This document shows positions 34,056 through 41,535 of a stretch of 64,000 bases of DNA, piece by piece. The notes below the pieces were generated by a model, which saw nothing but the letters and a program-made list of their open reading frames with translations, ran no database searches and was not told the DNA's origin. Made by a program: the position numbers and the translations under genes. The stretch covers positions 2,108,001 through 2,172,000 of the forward strand of contig NC_016631.1 of assembly GCF_000178955.2 (NCBI RefSeq). Direction: 5' to 3'. Every line of letters begins with the position of its first letter. Position 1 is the first letter of the stretch. Source of the stretch: Granulicella mallensis MP5ACTX8. GTDB taxonomy: Bacteria; Acidobacteriota; Terriglobia; Terriglobales; Acidobacteriaceae.

Positions 34056-34463
34056 ATGATTGAATCCGGTCTTTATCAACTCATCACCGCTAATGCAGGA
34101 TTCTCGGCCATCGCAGGAAACCGTCTGTATCCCCTGGTGTTGCCTGATTCGCTAGTGCAATCAGATACGACACAACCATCTGCGACATACCAGACTGTCT
34201 CGTCTGTGCCTGTTTACACCAACGACGGCCCTGCCGGATGCGTGCTCGCCAGAGTGCAGTTTGATTGTTTCGCGGCGGCTTATGCAGACGCAAAGTCTGT
34301 CAGCGATGCGATCAGAAAGACGCTTGACGGCTATACAGGAACACTCCCTGATGGAACCCCTGTGTCGAATTGCTGGATAGATAACGTCACTGATTCCTAT
34401 TCGCAAGACACCCGCCTATATAGGACATCGACTGATTACCGCGTCCTCTACGCACAGCAATAA
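34056..34463 (+). CDS. Tail terminator / DUF3168 family protein
   Basis: The 135-aa protein matches DUF3168: LYQLITANAGFSAIAGNRLY, PSATYQTVSSVPVY, then ARVQFDCFAAAYADAKSVSD and RLYRTSTDYRVLY at the end. It caps the tail tube and joins it to the head. Confidence 0.85.
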   Translation: MIESGLYQLITANAGFSAIAGNRLYPLVLPDSLVQSDTTQPSATYQTVSSVPVYTNDGPAGCVLARVQFDCFAAAYADAKSVSDAIRKTLDGYTGTLPDGTPVSNCWIDNVTDSYSQDTRLYRTSTDYRVLYAQQ

Positions 34464-34569
34464 CGAAACTGTCCGGTCTGGACACTTTCTCTGAACATCC
34501 GCAACACCCCTCTCCGCAACATCCCCTCCGCACTGCCCATTTCCCTCCGCTTCAAAGGAATCCCCATCT

Positions 34570-35034
34570 ATGTCTACCGCCTTTATATCCGGTAAGAGTT
34601 CCGTATTGTCTATTGCCGCAGCTTCGGCTACCGGAACACCCACCTTTACCCCAATCAATCAGATCAAAACCACTCAGTATTCAGGCCGCAAGATGGATAC
34701 CGAAGACATCACCAACATGAGTTCTGCTGGCGTGACTCGTGAGTATGCCCCAACTCTCAATGATGCCGGTCAGCTTGCAATCAGCGGTGTGTGGGACCCC
34801 TCAGACCCCGGCCAGCTCATGCTCAGTGCCGCATTCGATGCTCAAACTCTTCTCTCGGTAAAGCATCAGCTTCCTCTCATTCAAGATGCTGCAACTGTCC
34901 AGACAACCGGACCTTTGCTCACTTATGTGGGTTACGTCACTGAGAGCACTTTCGATATTCAGTTCGATAAGAGTTCGACATTCAACGCCACCATCAAAAT
35001 CACTGGCGTAATCACCATCGCTCCCGGCAACTAA
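34570..35034 (+). CDS. Major tail tube protein
   Basis: The 154-aa protein has typical tube features: TPTFTPINQIKTTQYSGRKM, DTEDITNMSSAGVTREYAPT and FNATIKITGVITIAPGN at the C-terminus. Position before the frameshifted chaperone is standard for siphoviruses. Confidence 0.85.
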   Translation: MSTAFISGKSSVLSIAAASATGTPTFTPINQIKTTQYSGRKMDTEDITNMSSAGVTREYAPTLNDAGQLAISGVWDPSDPGQLMLSAAFDAQTLLSVKHQLPLIQDAATVQTTGPLLTYVGYVTESTFDIQFDKSSTFNATIKITGVITIAPGN

Positions 35035-35056
35035 TCCGTAGGAACCCTAGAAATCC

Positions 35057-35410
35057 ATGTCTGAAAATAATCAAGTAGCAGGCACGGTAGGGAAAGACCC
35101 TACTCTGCCTGACGTATCCCTAATCCTGAATGGTGTGGAGCGGCATCTGTGTTATGACTTCAATGCCATCGCCCAGGCCGAAATCCATACCGGTATCAAT
35201 CTGTTAAAGAACATCACTGACGTATCCGCAACCAATCTCCGTGCGCTGTTGTGGGCGGCATTACTAAAAGAGAATCCCAAACTCACAATCGAAGAAGTTG
35301 GTAGTTGGATCAGCCTGCATAAGGTTCCTGCAATCCATAACGCCATCATCACCGCATGGTTTGGTTCGTTAGACGAGCCAGAACCTAAGGGTGAAGACGC
35401 GGGGGAATAG
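35057..35410 (+). CDS. Tail assembly chaperone, short (G) form
   Basis: The 117-aa helical protein (LPDVSLILNGVERHLCYDFN, LLWAALLKENPKLTIEEVGS) is the GpG-like chaperone that coats the tape measure. Its last codons are GCG GGG GAA TAG, with five G residues at 35,401-35,405, where a -1 shift would bypass the stop and continue to 35,817. Confidence 0.8.
   Translation: MSENNQVAGTVGKDPTLPDVSLILNGVERHLCYDFNAIAQAEIHTGINLLKNITDVSATNLRALLWAALLKENPKLTIEEVGSWISLHKVPAIHNAIITAWFGSLDEPEPKGEDAGE
35398..35410 (+). promoter_or_regulatory. Candidate -1 programmed frameshift site
   Basis: The run GGGGG followed by AATAG lies at the end of the chaperone frame. Slipping one base back turns GCG-GGG-GAA-TAG into GCG-GGG-GGA-ATA-GAC, giving a long open frame. 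The GGG codon re-pairs perfectly after slippage. This is the conserved place for the lambda G/GT-type frameshift. Confidence 0.7.
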
Positions 35411-35817
35411 ACGGCTCAGGTGGTGCAGATCATCTGAGCCTTTCTTATCTTTGGTCTGTTGCGAGATACGACCTCCGTCTCACTGACGTTGAGTTCTATT
35501 CGCTGACCCCTCGTCAGTTTTCCCTATTGTTCAAGCGCCATAGAGAAATGCTCCAGCATCGCGAGATGTGCGCTGCATTCACTACAGCAGCGGTCATCAA
35601 TAGCTCTATATACGCGCCTAAAGAAGCCGTCTCACCGCTCTTATACATGCCAAGTCATCGTGAGAGTGTCCCGCCTAAAGCCCTCGCCCCTCCAGAAGAG
35701 TTGCAAGCAATACGAGATGCCTTCATGGCTCAATCGGCCCAACTTGCCTACGAGATGAAACAGGGATTCGGCCCACTGTACGACCGTATCTGCCTGCACA
35801 AGACACCTGATGCCTAA
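35401..35817 (+). CDS. Tail assembly chaperone, frameshift extension (T part)
   Basis: In the -1 frame the DNA is open from the G run to 35,817, reading GIDGSGGADHLSLSYLWSVA, then RYDLRLTDVEFYSLTPRQFS and FKRHREMLQHREMCAAFTTA. Protein-like sequence starts well upstream of the first start codon in this frame (TTG 35,527), so it is best read as the T part of a ~253-aa G-T fusion made by frameshifting. Confidence 0.75.
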   Translation, partial: GGIDGSGGADHLSLSYLWSVARYDLRLTDVEFYSLTPRQFSLLFKRHREMLQHREMCAAFTTAAVINSSIYAPKEAVSPLLYMPSHRESVPPKALAPPEELQAIRDAFMAQSAQLAYEMKQGFGPLYDRICLHKTPDA

Positions 35818-36259
35818 CGAATTCTCCGATCTCATAGCAAAGCTCGATGCCCTGAAGGGTGATGCGCTCAAGAAAGCTGAACGCAAAGCCCTGACGGAAG
35901 TCGGCCAGATAGTGAAGACAGCAATAGTCGAACGAACTCCTGTTCAGTCTGGTGTTGCCGAGGGTCTCCTCAAACCCGGTGAACTAGCCGCCAACATAAA
36001 AGCCGCTGTTCACATCGCGAGCGACAAATCCACCACGACAGGCGATGTCTCCAGCGTCACCATCGGTCCTGGAACTGCCGTGACACGTTCTGTTGCCAAT
36101 TGGGTAGAGAACGGACACGCGAATGCTCGCGCTACTAAGGGCAAGAAGACAACCGATCCTCATCCCTTTATCCGGCCAGCTCAAGACGCCACACAACAAC
36201 AAGCTATTGACGCTTACGCCGCCACGATGACGGCTGAAGTCACTAAGGCACTTAACTAA
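35810..36259 (+). CDS. HK97 gp10-like tail protein
   Basis: The 149-aa protein has EFSDLIAKLDALKGDALKKA at the N-terminus, IVERTPVQSGVAEG, VANWVENGHANARATKGKKT and the ending PHPFIRPAQDATQQQAI, the usual HK97_gp10 pattern. In most relatives this gene precedes the tail terminator; here it lies after the chaperone. It overlaps the chaperone by 8 bp and abuts the tape measure gene. Confidence 0.8.
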   Translation: MPNEFSDLIAKLDALKGDALKKAERKALTEVGQIVKTAIVERTPVQSGVAEGLLKPGELAANIKAAVHIASDKSTTTGDVSSVTIGPGTAVTRSVANWVENGHANARATKGKKTTDPHPFIRPAQDATQQQAIDAYAATMTAEVTKALN

Positions 36260-39037
36260 ATGGCAACACAAGTTCAGGTCGTATTCAACGCCGACACAGG
36301 GCAGTTCGTCTCAAATGTCGATAAGGCGAATCAGGCAGTCTCTAAGTCTAGTCAAGCTGTAGCCAACGCTAAGAATCAAATCCTATCCAGCTTCAAAATG
36401 CAGATCGATGCTGCTAAGAGTGTTGGCGCATCTTCGGATGAGTTGGCAAGGATTCAACAGCGTACCGCTAGGATGATGTCAGAGGTCACTGATACGAATG
36501 CGAACCGCATCGTAAACAGTCTCGACCGAATCAGCGCCAAGAACAAGCAAGTTCAGGCAGAACTAGCCACACTCAATAAAGTTTCCCCTGTTTCAAGTTC
36601 AATCGGTGCGGATGTCTCTGACCGTGCAAAAGCCTCTGCCAGCATTCGTGCCCTAAGCGGAACCGGAAGCATTCGCGCGGCTGAATCATTTGCATCATCT
36701 ATCCCGCTCTTATCGAAGGCATTCGATGTCGCGTTTCCCATCGTTGGCGCAGTTGCTTTCACCGCTGAAATCGTCAGAGGTGTTGAAGCTCTCCATCAGA
36801 TGTATGAGACGGCGGTCAAACTCCCTGACGCACTGAAGGATGGCTTTGAATCGCTGAATGCTCCCATTGAGACTAACGTCGATGGACTCCGCAAGGCGAA
36901 CGATGAATTAGAAATCACCATTGCCAAGTTAGAGCACAAGCCGGTCAACACATTGGCGCTTGCCCTCGACGAAGCGCGAATCAATGCAGATCGTCTCGCA
37001 GAGTCGTCGGACAAGGCGGCAGCGAATGTCAAAAAGCTATTAGCAGAGAACTCAGCAGGTCTAGGTGCGTTCGCCCTCACTGGTCAAATCAGCACCGGGC
37101 CTGTCTCTGATGAAGTAAACAAGCGGATGACCGACATCCGCAATATGCAACGGGATAACCGGGACGCAACACGCTCCGGCACTGACACACCCGAGGCAGC
37201 AACGGCACGTATCGCAAAGATCACCGCAGCTCTCAAAGACTTGTCAGCATGGGCGAAACAGTCACGCACTGATATCCAGTCATTCGATACCGGCGGCAAG
37301 AACAGCGCCAATATCAACATCTTATCTGGCGTTCAAGACTTTGCAGACAATACGCTCGATGAGCAGTCTCAGCAGAATCGCAACACCGCTGACCAGCAAC
37401 AAGAAAAACAGCTTCAGGATGCGCAAAAGCGTCGTCAGGAAGCACAAGAGGCAACACGTCAAGCCTCTGAAGCTCAACGGAAGGCGATGGAAGCCCAACG
37501 TCAGCAATGGCAGGGCCAAGACGATTCCCGTAAAGACTCTGGCAACGATTCAGCCGTCATTGAAGTAAACACATGGGATCGTCGGTTAGCCGGTCTTCAG
37601 CAGGGTTCAGCACAATATCTCTATGCGCAAAACGAACTCACCGCAAAGCTAAGGGAAGCTCGGACTCAAGCCGCCGAGGCTCAGAAGCAAGCTGCTGCTA
37701 AGGCTCTCAAAGATCAGAGCGATTCATGGGATCTCGATCACGACTCATGGACTCAGGCAGGGCATCGCACGGCACAGGATGAAGCCGACTATTGGTCTAT
37801 CCGTGTCTTGGAAGCCCAGCAAGGTTCAGCCAATTACAAAGCCGCATACGATAAATACACCGCTGCCATCAATGCCAGCCAACGTGAGGCCGAGGAAGCT
37901 GCGAAAGCACGCTCTAAGGCATCCCTCGAACAGGGATCACAATCGACAGGCTATGCTGAAGCTGTTCTAGGCATTCAGCGACAGACCGGCCAAATAAGCA
38001 ATCAAGATGCTGCCACACAACAGGCCAACATCCATGCCGAACAGTATCGTCAGCAGATTGCAGCCCTCAATGATGAACTAGGCAGACAGACCGGCTTAGA
38101 CCCCAACTCAGCCGCCACAGTCAATGCGCAAGCTGCCGTGGCGAAGGCTCAGGCCGACCGCCAAGTCCAGATCATGCAGGACGCGGCACAGACTGCCGGT
38201 GCCTCATGGCAAGGCGCACTGAAGAATGCGAATGCCTTATGGGTGCAGGACAGTGAAGACTCTGCTAAACAAGTCGTCGCGCTATATCAACAAGCTATAT
38301 CTGGCCTAAATGACAACCTTTCAAACCTAATGGTCGGTGATAAGACCAATTGGTCGGGCATGTTCCGAGGCATTGGCAAGAGCCTAGCGAATGACAGTCT
38401 GAAACAGATTGAAGCCCCTGTCTTAGGCGCTCTCGGTCTAAGTAAGCCTGATGGAACAGCTACCAATCCAATCAATGTCCGCATCGTCGGCCAATCCGTA
38501 GGTGGTGCAGCTAGTGGCCCCTTTGGAAATCTCTTTTCAGGTAAAGTCCCCGGTGGTGCAGGTTCATCCTCTGGTGGCATCTTCGCAAGTCTCTTCCATC
38601 GATCAGCTAAGGTCGCCAGTCCTGGTGCCTCTGCCGATTCAACAGATGGTGATGACGTAGAGTCACCAGACGATGATGGAGCTGGTTCTGGCGTAGGTAC
38701 TGTCGTTAGCGGTGGCTTTGGGAAAGTCCTTCCTGAACTGTCTATGTTCGGTGGTGGCTTCGCATTGGGCGGTGGCGTCCAAGCTGGCGTACCGATCGAT
38801 GTGGGTGAGATGGGAAGGGAACGATTCGTTCCGTCTACTCCCGGCACGATCATCCCGCATAACGCTCTCGGTGGTGGCAGCAACTATTACTCAATAAACG
38901 TTGCTAACGGCGTGACCCCCGAACAATTCGATATGAAGTTCAGGGATGCAATGGGTCAAGTTGCACCGCAATTAACGAAGACAACTTCTCAGGCCATGAA
39001 AGATCATCAGCGCCGTCAGCCTTCCTCGAAGCGATAA
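36260..39037 (+). CDS. Tail tape measure protein
   Basis: The 925-aa protein is largely helical and coiled coil, with Gln/Ala-rich stretches around residues 370-640 and one hydrophobic region (LLSKAFDVAFPIVGAVAFTA). The C-terminus carries the typical tape-measure ending FALGGGVQAGVPIDVGEMG then RERFVPSTPGTIIP. Its length would set a tail of roughly 140 nm at ~1.5 A per residue (family rule, not measured). Confidence 0.92.
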   Translation: MATQVQVVFNADTGQFVSNVDKANQAVSKSSQAVANAKNQILSSFKMQIDAAKSVGASSDELARIQQRTARMMSEVTDTNANRIVNSLDRISAKNKQVQAELATLNKVSPVSSSIGADVSDRAKASASIRALSGTGSIRAAESFASSIPLLSKAFDVAFPIVGAVAFTAEIVRGVEALHQMYETAVKLPDALKDGFESLNAPIETNVDGLRKANDELEITIAKLEHKPVNTLALALDEARINADRLAESSDKAAANVKKLLAENSAGLGAFALTGQISTGPVSDEVNKRMTDIRNMQRDNRDATRSGTDTPEAATARIAKITAALKDLSAWAKQSRTDIQSFDTGGKNSANINILSGVQDFADNTLDEQSQQNRNTADQQQEKQLQDAQKRRQEAQEATRQASEAQRKAMEAQRQQWQGQDDSRKDSGNDSAVIEVNTWDRRLAGLQQGSAQYLYAQNELTAKLREARTQAAEAQKQAAAKALKDQSDSWDLDHDSWTQAGHRTAQDEADYWSIRVLEAQQGSANYKAAYDKYTAAINASQREAEEAAKARSKASLEQGSQSTGYAEAVLGIQRQTGQISNQDAATQQANIHAEQYRQQIAALNDELGRQTGLDPNSAATVNAQAAVAKAQADRQVQIMQDAAQTAGASWQGALKNANALWVQDSEDSAKQVVALYQQAISGLNDNLSNLMVGDKTNWSGMFRGIGKSLANDSLKQIEAPVLGALGLSKPDGTATNPINVRIVGQSVGGAASGPFGNLFSGKVPGGAGSSSGGIFASLFHRSAKVASPGASADSTDGDDVESPDDDGAGSGVGTVVSGGFGKVLPELSMFGGGFALGGGVQAGVPIDVGEMGRERFVPSTPGTIIPHNALGGGSNYYSINVANGVTPEQFDMKFRDAMGQVAPQLTKTTSQAMKDHQRRQPSSKR

Positions 39038-39075
39038 CACGGCTTCCTCTCACACATCTTTAGGAACACCTTCAT

Positions 39076-39708
39076 ATGTCCACAATCGGCACCTATAACG
39101 GCGCTAATATCGTCGCGTTTCCGTGCGCCCCCGGAATCAAACAGCTAAATCTCTCCATGAACGACACAACACCTGTATCGACCTCACCCTTTACAGGTGT
39201 TCAGCAGGTCCAGGCATGGCCCGGTGCAGACTTCTGGACTGCCGACCTCACACTCCCGCAGATGACATCTGAAACAGTTGCCGCGTGGGAAGGATTCTTA
39301 GGCGAATGCAGAGGTATGACCAATGTGTTCTATCTCGGCCATCCCTTCCACATCTCTCCTAGCGGTTCAGCAAGCGGCACACCTGTCTGTAACGGCGTGA
39401 CTGCCCCCATGAGCTACACGCTTGCCACTCGTGGATGGACACCGAACACCTATCGTTTACTTCTACCGGGCGATCATCTCCAGATTGGTTATCGTCTGCA
39501 TCGTGTTCTGACTCAGGTTGATTCCGATGTAAACGGTGGCGCGATCATCTCTGTTTGGCCTTCTATTCGCGAGGCTACGACAGACGGTGAACCGGTCATC
39601 CTCAATCGTCCGCAAGGGCTCTTTCGCCTATCCAGCAACAAACGATCCATTCTGAGCGCTGAAACAAGACTGAATGCCGTCACGATCTCCGTGATAGAGG
39701 CCAGATAG
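39076..39708 (+). CDS. Distal tail protein (minor tail, GTA gp12-like position)
   Basis: The 210-aa protein contains APGIKQLNLSMNDTTPVSTS, VQQVQAWPGADFWTADLTLP and EAFLGE-like VAAWEGFLGECRGM, features of baseplate hub/distal tail proteins. TTAGGAACACC precedes the ATG. It lies directly after the tape measure gene. Confidence 0.65.
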   Translation: MSTIGTYNGANIVAFPCAPGIKQLNLSMNDTTPVSTSPFTGVQQVQAWPGADFWTADLTLPQMTSETVAAWEGFLGECRGMTNVFYLGHPFHISPSGSASGTPVCNGVTAPMSYTLATRGWTPNTYRLLLPGDHLQIGYRLHRVLTQVDSDVNGGAIISVWPSIREATTDGEPVILNRPQGLFRLSSNKRSILSAETRLNAVTISVIEAR

Positions 39709-39710
39709 AC

Positions 39711-40262
39711 ATGAGAACAATTGATCCACTCATGTTGGCTGCGCTTCAGGCTTCTGTTGTGGTGCCTGCATTCTTGGCCTCACTTCAATTCAAGTCCGGC
39801 CCACAGTACATATGGAGCGGTGTTGGTCCTCTTGTCTACAACTCCAACACCTATCTCGGTGTCGGCTCTCTCGGTGGCGTAGGAACAATCAGTGAGGGAA
39901 CAGAAGTCCAGGCAGCAGGAACAGCTCTGACTTTATCTGGCATCGATCCTGCACTCTACTCAGCCTGTCTTACTGACATTCAGTTAGGCGCTCCAGCTCA
40001 AGTGTGGTTCGCGTGCCTGAATAGCGGGCAGATCATCGGCACACCCTATTTGCTCTTCAGCGGCCAAGTAGACAAGCCACACATCACAACCGGGGCCAAT
40101 ACGATCACCGTTTCTCTTGCTCTAGAGAATCGCCTGGCCAACCTGCAAAGGGCATCTGCTCGGCTATGGACGGCGGCTGACCAGAACATGGAATACCCGA
40201 CCGACAGCGCCTTCAACTGGGTCGAGATATTGAACGATATCTCGTTGAATTGGGGTTCTTAA
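39711..40262 (+). CDS. Minor tail protein (DUF2163/BR0599-like), possibly truncated
   Basis: The 183-aa protein has ALQASVVVPAFLASLQFKSG, IWSGVGPLVYNSNTYLGVGS, LTLSGIDPALYSACL and LLFSGQVDKPHI. It ends ILNDISLNWGS at TAA 40,260. The same frame stays coding-like after the stop (PSLTATQSAALGSSIAYVRV) up to a TGA, and the GIY-YIG gene beyond is also in this frame, ending in LIWGS. The gene may once have been longer and been interrupted by the endonuclease. Confidence 0.7.
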   Translation: MRTIDPLMLAALQASVVVPAFLASLQFKSGPQYIWSGVGPLVYNSNTYLGVGSLGGVGTISEGTEVQAAGTALTLSGIDPALYSACLTDIQLGAPAQVWFACLNSGQIIGTPYLLFSGQVDKPHITTGANTITVSLALENRLANLQRASARLWTAADQNMEYPTDSAFNWVEILNDISLNWGS

Positions 40263-40358
40263 CCCTCTCTTACCGCCACACAATCAGCAGCGCTCGGTTC
40301 ATCCATCGCCTATGTGCGCGTGGATTGATTCGCCACGCCTGCGAAGGAACACAGTTAC

Positions 40359-41018
40359 TTGAACATCTACGGTTATATCTATTTGATTCGTAATCGAATC
40401 GATGGAAAGGTTTACATAGGACAGACTGCAAGAACTATCGAACAACGATGGAAACAGCACAAGAAAGAAGCGCGTGCTGTGAGAAGCAATGCTCATTTGT
40501 ATTGCGCGATGAGAAAGCATGGACTGGAATCGTTCGACATCGTTTGTCTTCATCAAGCCTTCAGCAAAGCAGAGTTAGACGACATGGAGCGTCGAGCCAT
40601 CTTTACTCATGATTCGATGAACCCTGACTTCGGTTACAACAAGACCGATGGCGGTGCAAACGGAAAACGATCCGATGAGACTCGTAAGAGATTGAGCGAG
40701 TCACATATGGGACACAAACGCTCTGCTGAGTCCCGTCGAAAGCAAAGCCAATCGCTCATGGGACATTCTTCCGGAATCAAGGGTAAGAAACATTCGCAAG
40801 CTACACGGCAAAAGATGAGTGAGTCGCAGAAGGGCAACACCTATTGTCTTGGCAACAAACTCACAAAAGCTCACCGTCGCAAAATCAGTGATGCCGTAAA
40901 AGGTGAGAATCACCCGAGCTTCGGTAAGAAACTCTCAGAGACGACACGCCAAAAGATGCGTGAGGCACGACTGAGACGTAAGTCGGAAGCGTCTCCAGCC
41001 CTCATCTGGGGCAGCTAA
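40359..41018 (+). CDS. GIY-YIG homing endonuclease with NUMOD3 repeats
   Basis: The 219-aa protein starts at TTG 40,359 (GAAGGAA upstream). The GIY-YIG nuclease core is YGYIYLIRNRIDGKVYIGQT with ARTIEQRWKQHKKEA and a later ELDDMERRAI (catalytic Glu). The C-terminal half has several NUMOD3 DNA-binding units (SDETRKRLSESHMGHKRS, SQATRQKMSESQKGN, SETTRQKMREARL). It is in the same frame as the upstream tail gene and ends PALIWGS, echoing that gene's LNWGS terminus. Confidence 0.88.
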   Translation: MNIYGYIYLIRNRIDGKVYIGQTARTIEQRWKQHKKEARAVRSNAHLYCAMRKHGLESFDIVCLHQAFSKAELDDMERRAIFTHDSMNPDFGYNKTDGGANGKRSDETRKRLSESHMGHKRSAESRRKQSQSLMGHSSGIKGKKHSQATRQKMSESQKGNTYCLGNKLTKAHRRKISDAVKGENHPSFGKKLSETTRQKMREARLRRKSEASPALIWGS

Positions 41019-41020
41019 TC

Positions 41021-41464
41021 ATGGCGCTTGTAAGACTCCCAAAGTGGGACACACAACTCCTACCTGCATTCATCGCTGCTCACAAAAATGTTTCTTTCAA
41101 GTGGGGCACATCGGACTGTTGCCTGATAGCAGCAGATGCGATTCAGGCAATGACAGGCGTGGATATCGCCAGCGACTTCCGGGGCAAATACACCGACGAA
41201 GCCTCTGCATTCGCACTCATCAAGTCTGTAGCGAACGGCACAACCGTAGCTGATGCAGCCGCCTATTGTGCAGCCAAGCACGGACTCACCGAATGGTCGA
41301 AGCCTTTGCTTGCGCAACGTGGCGATCTTGTCACCATTCAGAACGGAACACAGCTCATCGCTGGCTTCGTCGGCATCGATGGCAGATATGCAATCAGCAT
41401 CGGTGAAACCGGCCTGATGCAGTTTCCCATTTCAGTCATTACTCGCGCGTGGAAGACCTCCTAA
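41021..41464 (+). CDS. DUF6950-like tail-associated peptidase
   Basis: The 147-aa protein has FKWGTSDCCLIAADAIQAMT (candidate nucleophilic Cys) and AQRGDLVTIQNGTQLIAGFV, similar to small NlpC/P60-like proteins at the corresponding position (between minor tail and tail tip genes) in many siphoviruses. It would cleave peptidoglycan during DNA entry. The catalytic His is not obvious. Confidence 0.65.
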   Translation: MALVRLPKWDTQLLPAFIAAHKNVSFKWGTSDCCLIAADAIQAMTGVDIASDFRGKYTDEASAFALIKSVANGTTVADAAAYCAAKHGLTEWSKPLLAQRGDLVTIQNGTQLIAGFVGIDGRYAISIGETGLMQFPISVITRAWKTS

Positions 41465-41488
41465 GCAGGCACACGCTCCAGAACACAC

Positions 41489-41520
41489 AAGGTCGCTCAT
41501 TCAGAGCGGCCTTTCTATTT
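41489..41520 (+). terminator. Hairpin with T-run between tail genes
   Basis: AAGGTCGCTC (41,489-41,498) pairs with GAGCGGCCTT (41,504-41,513), one G-U pair on the + strand, followed by TCTATTT. It may attenuate transcription into the tail-tip gene. Confidence 0.65.
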
Positions 41521-41535
41521 AGGAACACAAAACAC

